Positions 1-5,436 of a DNA stretch of 10,005 bases are shown here, in pieces. The DNA comes from Treponemataceae bacterium (GTDB taxonomy: Bacteria > Spirochaetota > Spirochaetia > Treponematales > Treponemataceae): positions 1 through 10,005 of the forward strand of contig JAILRX010000121.1 of the NCBI GenBank assembly GCA_024697985.1. Direction: 5' to 3'. Position 1 is the stretch's first letter. Each line of letters opens with the position of its first letter. The position numbers and the translations under genes were made by a program. The notes under the pieces were generated by a model, which saw only the letters and a list, made by a program, of their open reading frames with translations, searched no databases and was not told the origin of the DNA.

Positions 1-527
1 GCATCAAACGTAAGCTCTGCTTTCTGATAAAGTCCGATTCTGCTGATGAATCGTTCTGCAACATTTGTCTTGATTTCAAGTTTTCCAGTACTGCTGATTT
101 TTCCGATTGCCATAGAGGCAGCCACAGTCGAACCGACATTAATCGGAAGGCTCGTAACTGTTCCGCTTACAGGAGCCTTTATCGGGCTTACCTTGTAGTC
201 CATTCCGGGACGGCTTGAATCGACTTCGGCCAAAACCTGATTTTTCTGAACGACTTCGCCCACCTTCACGAGGATTCGCGTAATTTTTCCGCTCTGAACA
301 TCAGGATAGATATCAACGCTTGAAGCGGCCTGAACGTTTCCACCAAAGGCAAGATAATCGTCCAAGTTGCTGTTGTTTACCTTAAGTGCGTAGACTGCGA
401 AAACAGTTTCTACTTCTTCAGCTCCCCGTGCTTCCTTCTTTTTCGAGCAGCCTGTAAGCATAAAAGAGCACATCAAAACGCAAAGCATCATGGCCAGCGT
501 CATTTTAGAAATATTTCGTTTATTCAT
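1..527 (-). CDS. RND efflux adaptor (membrane fusion) lipoprotein, 3' end off the window
   Basis: This is the N-terminal 175 codons of a periplasmic adaptor that links an inner-membrane RND pump to the outer-membrane channel encoded just upstream. Residues 1-27 form a lipoprotein signal peptide with a hydrophobic stretch and lipobox LTGC, so Cys27 should be acylated. Residues about 71-104 (VDIYPDVQSGKITRILVKVG, then QVLAEVD) form the first half of a biotinyl/lipoyl domain, and residues about 112-148 (KVSPIKAPVSGTV) the second half. Only some ten residues separate the halves, so the long alpha-helical hairpin of AcrA or MexA is absent, as in Borrelia BesA. A beta-barrel domain begins near residue 149 (LEIKTNVAERF). 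The ATG overlaps the channel gene's stop by 8 bases and has AGGAG nine bases upstream. Third gene of the marR operon. The family is clear; the substrate is unknown. Confidence 0.93.
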   Translation of the reverse strand, partial: MNKRNISKMTLAMMLCVLMCSFMLTGCSKKKEARGAEEVETVFAVYALKVNNSNLDDYLAFGGNVQAASSVDIYPDVQSGKITRILVKVGEVVQKNQVLAEVDSSRPGMDYKVSPIKAPVSGTVTSLPINVGSTVAASMAIGKISSTGKLEIKTNVAERFISRIGLYQKAELTFD

Positions 528-2103
528 TTTCAGTTTCTCCTGATTTATTATCAAGTTTTGCATTTATTTTCTGTTCGAGATCCAGCACTGCTGAAATATA
601 ATTATATTTTTCATTCATAAGACCAAGTTTTGCCTGACTCATGGAATTTTCTGCATCCTTTACATCCAAAAGTTCCTGAGTACCGTTGTTGTAGGCTTTG
701 AGGGTTGAATTGTAGGCCTTTGTAGCAAGCTCAACGTTTCTTTCCATCGCCTTGATGTTCGACTGAGATTTTTCAAGATTATCAACGAGAGAATGGACTT
801 CAATTTCCATATTCTGAATCATCGTATCAAGTCCAATCTGAGCCTGTTCGAGCTGTTTTTTTGCCTCGATGATTTTCTGACCGTTCGTTCCGAAAGGAAG
901 TGCGTTCAAAAGGTTCGAAAAAACCAGCGTGAAAGAAAGGCTTCCGTTGTCAAAATAGTTTTCTTCATCAAACCAGTTTTCCTGATAGTCGATGATGACC
1001 GGCTGCCAACCGTAGCTTACCGAAATGCTCGGAGTGTAGGCTGAAAGTCGCTGTGCATTCAATGAAATTTTGAGAAGTTTGATGTTGTTCCTCATCGAAA
1101 TGATTTCAGGGTTTGAATTGCAGTACTTTCTGAAAAGCTCATCAGCATTTACACTGATGTACTCAGGCGAAAGTTCTCCCTTGAGTTCAAATTCCGTTCC
1201 GTAAGGAAGCCCGATCAAAAAGGCAAACATATTTTTCTGCTGTCGAAGCTGCTGTTCTGCTGACATTACGGCAGGTTTTTGGTTTTCGTATGAAACCTGA
1301 CTGTTCAAAACCGAAAGTTCAGGTACGTATCCGTTTGCGTAGTTTGCAGAAGCCTGTTCATAGCGGGCTTTTGCATTTTCAAGATTTTCTTTCTGGATGT
1401 TCAGGCTTTCCTGCATGATCAAAAGTCCGTAAAAAAGTTTCTTTACGTTCACCTTTGTTTCGTCCACAGTTTTTTCCCATGTGATCTTTCCGTTTTCGTA
1501 GCTGACGTGTGCGGCCCTGATCGAATCAATCATGGCGATGTTGAAGTTCCACTGAAGGCTCACGTTTCCAACGGCACTCCATCGGTCTGCTTCTGTGTAG
1601 TCAGTTGATGAAAGGGCGTCGAGCGCGCTTCTGTATCCTTCGGCAGCGGAAGTAAAACCGGCAGCAGCTGCGGCCATAGTTGTAGCCATGGCTGGGTTAG
1701 AAACACCGAGCGCAGTGTAAGCGCCAGCCAAACCGTCGTAGGCACCGGCAAGTCCTGAATAGATTCCTTCGTAAAGCGAAGAAGACGCTGTAGAAGAATA
1801 AGACGGATATTCTGTCGCTCGGCTCATCGTGAGGCTGGCGTTAGCAGTAGGCAAAAGCACGTTCCAACTGAACGCATTTGCCTTTTTCTTTATTTCAAGA
1901 TCGATTGCGGCGGACTTGAGCGACTTGCTGTTTTTAACGGCATAATCAACAGCCGAATCCACCGTAAGCACGATTTTTTCAGTTTTCGAAGCTGTTCCCT
2001 GAGCAAAAAGGCCCGGCTGAAAAACAAAAAGCAAACTGAATACACAGGCAAACCGTGTCAATTTTGCTTTCATCAATTCATTAATCTTATTTGTTCTAGG
2101 CAT
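520..2103 (-). CDS. TolC-family outer-membrane efflux channel
   Basis: Trimeric outer-membrane exit duct for the efflux pump. From the ATG at 2103 the protein has 527 residues. A signal peptide with hydrophobic core FACVFSLLFVFQPGLFA ends near residue 34. Two OEP-type repeats follow, roughly residues 45-290 and 320-515, rich in long helices (VDSAVDYAVKNSKSLKSAAI; AKARYEQASANYANGYVPE; ELATKAYNSTLKAYNNGTQE-type segments), the usual TolC pattern. Between the first beta-strand (NASLTMSRATE) and the next (SAVGNVSLQWNFN) lies an unusual insertion of about 75 residues rich in Ala, Gly, Ser and Tyr with tandem GLAGAY heptads. The first ATG is preferred over the in-frame TTG at 2142 because it has AAGGA at good spacing and overlaps the marR stop by 8 bases (ATGCCTAG). 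The ATG at 2073 would give a shorter signal peptide but has no ribosome binding site. Family certain; substrate unknown. Confidence 0.93.
   Translation of the reverse strand: MPRTNKINELMKAKLTRFACVFSLLFVFQPGLFAQGTASKTEKIVLTVDSAVDYAVKNSKSLKSAAIDLEIKKKANAFSWNVLLPTANASLTMSRATEYPSYSSTASSSLYEGIYSGLAGAYDGLAGAYTALGVSNPAMATTMAAAAAGFTSAAEGYRSALDALSSTDYTEADRWSAVGNVSLQWNFNIAMIDSIRAAHVSYENGKITWEKTVDETKVNVKKLFYGLLIMQESLNIQKENLENAKARYEQASANYANGYVPELSVLNSQVSYENQKPAVMSAEQQLRQQKNMFAFLIGLPYGTEFELKGELSPEYISVNADELFRKYCNSNPEIISMRNNIKLLKISLNAQRLSAYTPSISVSYGWQPVIIDYQENWFDEENYFDNGSLSFTLVFSNLLNALPFGTNGQKIIEAKKQLEQAQIGLDTMIQNMEIEVHSLVDNLEKSQSNIKAMERNVELATKAYNSTLKAYNNGTQELLDVKDAENSMSQAKLGLMNEKYNYISAVLDLEQKINAKLDNKSGETENE
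537..541 (-). promoter_or_regulatory. Ribosome binding site of the adaptor gene
   Basis: The minus strand reads AGGAG nine bases before the ATG at 527, inside the last codons of the channel gene. It supports the adaptor start and independent or coupled re-initiation at the 8-base overlap ATGAATAA. Confidence 0.75.
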
Positions 2104-2566
2104 TCTGTTTTTCCTTTTCGATTTCTTCCTGAAAAAATTCAACCATCTTTTCTATGCAGATGTCCGCAACCTGCTTTTCATTATCAGTAAGTCTAGCAGA
2201 AGCTTTTACGGCAATATCATCAAGAACAGTTTTTATATCTTTGATAATAATCTTTGAATCTTCATTCAGGTAAAGACGCTGAATTCGTCTGTCATTCTCA
2301 TCCCGTTCCTGTCTCAAAAGACCGCGCTTGCAAAGAGAATCGATTACGGTTGAAACGATTCCCCGCTTAACAGGCGATGAGGCACAGATTTCACTGGCAG
2401 TATTCTTGTCAGGATTACGATATAGAAAAAGCAAGATTGGCAAAGCTGAAGGTGTAAGATTATGTTTTTTCAAAACCGGCCCGGTTTTAATCTTGAAGAG
2501 GATGTTTGACAAATCCATCATCATGGAGAGGGCACAATTACTTTCTGTAAAAGAATCTGAATTCAT
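2096..2566 (-). CDS. MarR-family transcriptional regulator
   Basis: A 156-residue winged helix-turn-helix regulator, probably a dimeric repressor of the efflux genes that follow. Helices flank a DNA-binding core: residues about 36-55 (NLTPSALPILLFLYRNP), a recognition-helix region at 57-80 (ASEICASSPVKRGIVSTVIDSLCKRG in essence), and a wing at 83-100 containing the MarR-typical RDENDRRIQRLYL. The C-terminal helix (about 127-150) would complete the dimer interface. The protein has four cysteines (11, 61, 79, 137), so redox sensing like OhrR is possible but unproved; ligand binding is the family default. GGAG lies about seven bases before the ATG. It is first in the operon and its stop overlaps the channel gene, a common layout for an autoregulated MarR-efflux locus. 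Confidence 0.9.
   Translation of the reverse strand: MNSDSFTESNCALSMMMDLSNILFKIKTGPVLKKHNLTPSALPILLFLYRNPDKNTASEICASSPVKRGIVSTVIDSLCKRGLLRQERDENDRRIQRLYLNEDSKIIIKDIKTVLDDIAVKASARLTDNEKQVADICIEKMVEFFQEEIEKEKQNA
2112..2116 (-). promoter_or_regulatory. Ribosome binding site that decides the TolC-like start
   Basis: AAGGA on the minus strand lies eight bases before the ATG at 2103. The upstream TTG at 2142 and the downstream ATG at 2073 lack a comparable site, so this favours the 527-residue form. Confidence 0.6.
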
Positions 2567-2590
2567 TAATTACTCCATTTAACGAACATT

Positions 2591-2616
2591 CCAATTTTGA
2601 AATATCCAAAATATGG
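2591..2616. promoter_or_regulatory. Candidate MarR operator (imperfect inverted repeat)
   Basis: The plus strand shows CCAATTTTG, a 7-base spacer AAATATC, then CAAAATATGG. The arms match as CCA(T)ATTTTG with one bulged base. It lies 25-50 bases before the marR start and overlaps the candidate -10 element, where an autoregulating MarR protein would be expected to bind. The palindrome is directly visible; the binding is inference. Confidence 0.4.
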
Positions 2617-2639
2617 CACAATTATATGAATCTTATCAA
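2610..2639 (-). promoter_or_regulatory. Weak candidate promoter of the marR-efflux operon
   Basis: The minus strand has TTGATA (2639-2634), 18 bases, then CATATT (2615-2610). A perfect TATAAT at 2626-2621 lies in between but has no good -35 at 16-18 bases. Either could serve. No terminator separates this point from the preceding transporter gene, so the operon may also receive read-through. Confidence 0.35.
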
Positions 2640-2665
2640 AATTAATCTACCCCAAATTGTAAAAA

Positions 2666-3817
2666 TCAGTCGCTGATATCAGTATCCATCTGGATGAAAA
2701 CAGAATAATCCGGACACATTTCCTTAACTTCAGACTGGAAAGTCTTGAAAACCTTTCGCATGTCAGGATAATCGAACGACATTACGGCATCGAAACTCAT
2801 CATCTTGTTTTTGACATCAACAAAAAAACCATGAAGCTGCATGATTTCAGGATGTGTTTTTGCAAGTTCCTCCACCTTCGTTCGGATTTCAGAAATCTGA
2901 TCGCAGGTTTTATTGACAGAATAGATTCCGACAGCCGCAAGGATTACGCCACATTCTTCCTGAACCTTAATCTGGATTTTTCTAGTAATCGTATCGATTT
3001 TATCAGAATTCCAGGTTTCAGGAACTTCGATGTGAACAGAACCCATCAAGCGCTCCGGACCGTAGTTGTTCAAAGTAAGGTCGTAAGCACCGCCGATTTC
3101 ATCATCAACTGAAACAACAGTGCTTTTGATTTTTTTAGCCAGATCCGAATCAATTCGTTCGCCCAAAATCTGACTGATTGTGTCGCGGATCATTTCGATA
3201 CCGCTTTTTATGATTATGGCTGAAATTATAACGCCAAGATAAGATTCAAGAGAAAGCCCCGTAAATTTGAAGACAAGGGCAGCAACCAAAGTTGAAAAAG
3301 AAATTATCGAATCGAAAAGCGCATCTTTTCCAGAAGCAACCAACGAATCCGAGTTTGTTTTCTTTCCGACTTTCTGGACGTAAAGTCCCAGAACGATTTT
3401 TGCGACAACGGCAACCGCAACAAGGACAATTGCCAGAGTCGAATAATCTGGAGTTTCCGGTTTGAAGATCTTTTTGACAGATTCAATCAAAGACGTGATA
3501 CCGGCATACAAAACGATTGCAGAAATAATCATTGCTGAAATATACTCTGCCCTTCCATGCCCATAAGGATGCTTTTTATCAGCAGGCTTTTGAGCAAGTT
3601 TTGTACCGATAATCGCAATGACAGACGAAAGAGCATCGCTCAAGTTGTTCAACGCATCGAGAACAATCGCAATCGAGTTCGACAAAAGACCGATAACAGC
3701 TTTTCCTGAAGAAAGCAGCACATTTACGATGATTCCAATTACACTTGTCTTTACTATCTGTTTTTCGCGAGTTATAAGACGATTTCCACCCTCACGCTTT
3801 TTTTGCTTGTCTGACAT
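2666..3817 (-). CDS. Cation diffusion facilitator transporter, Mn2+-exporter-like
   Basis: Inner-membrane CDF antiporter of 383 residues that would export a divalent metal in exchange for protons. About six hydrophobic segments lie between residues 22 and 205. The transport site is readable: TM2 has N57-x3-D61 within DALNNLSDALS, and TM5 has D165-x3-D169 within KDALFDS. An Asn/Asp/Asp/Asp set is the pattern reported for Mn2+ CDFs such as MntE, rather than the His/Asp set of zinc exporters. HPYGHGR (83-89) follows TM2. A cytoplasmic C-terminal domain spans about 213-300, and roughly 80 further residues (305-383) look like a second, related domain, making the protein longer than the usual 290-310 residues. 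The start overlaps the upstream flavoprotein gene by 26 bases and has only a weak ribosome site, suggesting translational coupling. Last gene of the gpx operon. Metal choice is inference. Confidence 0.9.
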   Translation of the reverse strand: MSDKQKKREGGNRLITREKQIVKTSVIGIIVNVLLSSGKAVIGLLSNSIAIVLDALNNLSDALSSVIAIIGTKLAQKPADKKHPYGHGRAEYISAMIISAIVLYAGITSLIESVKKIFKPETPDYSTLAIVLVAVAVVAKIVLGLYVQKVGKKTNSDSLVASGKDALFDSIISFSTLVAALVFKFTGLSLESYLGVIISAIIIKSGIEMIRDTISQILGERIDSDLAKKIKSTVVSVDDEIGGAYDLTLNNYGPERLMGSVHIEVPETWNSDKIDTITRKIQIKVQEECGVILAAVGIYSVNKTCDQISEIRTKVEELAKTHPEIMQLHGFFVDVKNKMMSFDAVMSFDYPDMRKVFKTFQSEVKEMCPDYSVFIQMDTDISD

Positions 3818-4688
3818 AATCTACTGCTGTAAGTCCAGCAACTCCTCCTTCGTATACAGCCTTGCAGACCTGGAGCAAACCGCCGGTTACGTTTCCACAA
3901 CTGAAAATTCCCGGAGCGTTCGTCTGCATCTTTTCGTCAACCTTGATGCTGTCACCTGAAAGTTCAAGACCAAGTTTTTTGGCGAAATCTGCACCGCCTG
4001 CACTGCCTAAAGCTACGAAAAAACCGTCGGCATCAATTGATGAGCCGTCCTCAAAAACGACTTTCTGAACGTGAGCGTCGCCCTGAATTGAAGCAACCTT
4101 TCGTTCGTCTATCGTCATCTTGGAATCTGGAGTTACAAGATCCTTTAGTTCCGAACAGTCTTTTCCATCAGTAAGTATTGTAACACTTGAAGCCATGTTT
4201 GCCAAATGCGAAGCTTCTTCAAATGCGTAAAGTTTATTTCCTAAAACACAAACCGATTTTTTTCGGTAGAAAAATCCGTCGCAAACCGCACAGTAAGAAA
4301 CTCCCTTTCCTTCAAATTCCTGAATTCCAGAAATTGCCGGCCGAAGTTTTTTGTTGCCTGTCGCAATTATAAGCGCCGTAGCTTGAAATTCCGAGGTTGA
4401 TGTAGATATTCCGTACATGCTTTTTGGAGGCGGAGCAAGCATCTCGATGTGAGTTACTTCAGTTTCGAAAACATCAACTCCAAGATTTTTTGCCTGTTCA
4501 ATTCCAGCCTGATACAGATCCGGTCCTGTTATTCCGTTCGGGAAACCATAGTAATTATCAATTTTATGAGCCTTATCCAGCTGGCTTTCGCCCTTATAAA
4601 CGACAGCTACGTTCAGGTTTGCCCTTTTTGCGTAAAGCGCTGCCGAAATACCTGCCGGTCCTGCTCCAATTATAAGAATATCGTACAT
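3792..4688 (-). CDS. Thioredoxin-reductase-like flavoprotein lacking clear NADPH motifs
   Basis: A 298-residue FAD disulfide oxidoreductase. FAD binding is shown by GAGPAG (8-13), the ATG motif (LIIATGNKK, 106-114) and the C-terminal GIFSCGNVTGG (260-270). The redox-active pair is C133-A-V-C136 followed by DG, as in low-molecular-weight thioredoxin reductases. The second nucleotide-binding region is degenerate: where family members have GxGxxA and HRR(x)nR, this protein reads VCVLGNKLYAFEEAS (146-160) and ILTDGKD (171-177). The C-terminal GD is GN, and RQ is replaced by LLQV. These losses resemble the ferredoxin-dependent (FFTR) and deep-branching thioredoxin reductases described from Clostridium and Gloeobacter, so the electron donor is probably not NADPH. 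GGAGG lies five bases before the ATG. It sits 29 bases after a thioredoxin-type peroxidase, its plausible electron sink through thioredoxin. Confidence 0.88.
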   Translation of the reverse strand: MYDILIIGAGPAGISAALYAKRANLNVAVVYKGESQLDKAHKIDNYYGFPNGITGPDLYQAGIEQAKNLGVDVFETEVTHIEMLAPPPKSMYGISTSTSEFQATALIIATGNKKLRPAISGIQEFEGKGVSYCAVCDGFFYRKKSVCVLGNKLYAFEEASHLANMASSVTILTDGKDCSELKDLVTPDSKMTIDERKVASIQGDAHVQKVVFEDGSSIDADGFFVALGSAGGADFAKKLGLELSGDSIKVDEKMQTNAPGIFSCGNVTGGLLQVCKAVYEGGVAGLTAVDYVRQAKKA

Positions 4689-4717
4689 ATCAACCTCCGT
4701 TAGATGTGCTTTTGATT

Positions 4718-5257
4718 TTACAGCAAAGATTCAATCTTCTTTGCAATTTTTTCAGGTTCAACTGTTGATTCAAATCTTTCAACAACATTTCCATCCCTGT
4801 CTACGAGGAACTTGGTAAAATTCCATTTGATTTCAGAATTGTTCTTGAAATCCGGGTCGATTTTAGCAAGCATCGCATTCATGATTGGAGCCTTCATTCC
4901 GGTAAATCCCTGGAAATTCTTTTCAGATTTGAGGAACTTGAAAAGATCAATTGCATTTTCGCCGTTAACTTCGATCTTCTTGAAGTTGTCGAAGCTTGTC
5001 TTGTATTTCATCTGGCAAAATTCATGGATTTCATCATCATCACCTGGTGCCTGATGACCAAACTGATCACAAGGGAAATCCAGAACTTCAAGACCTTTAT
5101 CGTGATATTTCTGATAAAGTTCTTCCAGACCCTTATACTGAGGAGTAAATCCGCAGCCTGTAGCTGTATTAACGACAAGTAAAACCTTGCCCTTAAAATC
5201 TGCCATTGAAACTTCGTTTCCCTTTCTGTCTAAAACTTTGTAATCGTAAATTGCCAT
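4718..5257 (-). CDS. gpx: Glutathione peroxidase family protein, thioredoxin-dependent type
   Basis: Cytoplasmic peroxidase of 179 residues that reduces H2O2 or organic and lipid hydroperoxides. In numbering from this start, the catalytic Cys35 lies in NTATGCGFTPQY, Gln69 in FPCDQFGHQAPG, and Trp145-Asn146 in WNFTKFLVDRDG, giving the usual Cys/Gln/Trp/Asn tetrad. Cysteine rather than selenocysteine is used. A third cysteine, Cys81 in EFCQMKY, matches the resolving cysteine of yeast Gpx3, which marks thioredoxin-dependent rather than glutathione-dependent enzymes. There is no signal peptide. Two ATGs stand six bases apart; the second is chosen because AGGAG touches the first directly but lies six bases from the second, and because MAIYDYKV fits family N-termini. 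It is first gene of the operon, followed after 29 bases by the thioredoxin-reductase-like gene. Confidence 0.93.
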   Translation of the reverse strand: MAIYDYKVLDRKGNEVSMADFKGKVLLVVNTATGCGFTPQYKGLEELYQKYHDKGLEVLDFPCDQFGHQAPGDDDEIHEFCQMKYKTSFDNFKKIEVNGENAIDLFKFLKSEKNFQGFTGMKAPIMNAMLAKIDPDFKNNSEIKWNFTKFLVDRDGNVVERFESTVEPEKIAKKIESLL

Positions 5258-5263
5258 ATGCAT

Positions 5264-5268
5264 CTCCT
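5264..5268 (-). promoter_or_regulatory. Ribosome binding site that decides the gpx start
   Basis: AGGAG on the minus strand abuts the ATG at 5263 (zero spacing, too close) and is six bases from the ATG at 5257 (good spacing). The start at 5257 is therefore preferred. Confidence 0.75.
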
Positions 5269-5278
5269 TAATTTAATC

Positions 5279-5304
5279 AAATTATATTGTATACAATTTA
5301 ATTT
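5279..5304. promoter_or_regulatory. 26-bp inverted repeat over the gpx promoter, likely repressor operator
   Basis: On the minus strand the half-sites are AAATTAAATTGTA and TACAATATAATTT, matching at 12 of 13 positions. The core ATTGTATACAAT is a perfect 12-bp palindrome. The repeat fills the -35/-10 spacer and covers the -10 hexamer, so a bound dimer would block RNA polymerase. The regulator is not identified; PerR, OhrR/MarR and GntR families all use AT-rich palindromes of about this size. Confidence 0.6.
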
Positions 5305-5310
5305 TGTCAA
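5281..5310 (-). promoter_or_regulatory. Consensus sigma70-type promoter of the gpx operon
   Basis: The minus strand reads TTGACA (5310-5305), an 18-base spacer, then TATAAT (5286-5281). Both hexamers match the consensus exactly. An A-rich tract immediately upstream (about 5311-5337) could act as an UP element. Transcription would start near 5274, giving a leader of under 20 bases. Such a strong promoter implies control by a repressor, for which the overlapping palindrome is the candidate site. Confidence 0.82.
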
Positions 5311-5369
5311 GTGTTTTTTTTTCTTTTTTTCTTAGAAAATTTTAATGTGAAAACTCAGATAACGCAAAT

Positions 5370-5401
5370 AAAAAAAAGCCCGTCGAATGCTTCCGACGGG
5401 C
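5370..5401 (-). terminator. Intrinsic terminator of the chemoreceptor gene
   Basis: On the minus strand an 8-bp GC-rich stem, GCCCGTCG with CGACGGGC (5401-5394 and 5385-5378), closes an 8-base loop and is followed by eight T residues (5377-5370). It begins 35 bases after the chemoreceptor stop codon. It separates the chemoreceptor transcript from the gpx promoter downstream. Confidence 0.92.
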
Positions 5402-5436
5402 TCATGAATAATAAAATTTACATTAGATATTCAAAA

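Noticed and set aside
793..1044. Plus-strand open frame of 83 codons inside the TolC-like gene
   Set aside because: Antisense to conserved coding sequence, with no recognisable protein features.
2104..2142. Upstream in-frame TTG as start of the TolC-like gene (13 extra residues)
   Set aside because: The codon is TTG, the extension is very basic and would precede the signal peptide, and the ATG at 2103 has a good ribosome site and the 8-base overlap.
3618..3959. Plus-strand open frame of 113 codons across the CDF and TrxR-like genes
   Set aside because: It is antisense to two well-supported genes, has no ribosome site or recognisable domain, and fits a shadow of their coding bias.
4718..5257. 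Possible selenoprotein form of the glutathione peroxidase
   Set aside because: The catalytic position is an ordinary Cys codon in an uninterrupted frame, with no in-frame UGA.
5311..5337. Long T-rich tract on the plus strand, considered as a terminator or slippage repeat
   Set aside because: No plus-strand gene or hairpin precedes it. It is better explained as an A-rich UP-like tract before the gpx promoter.
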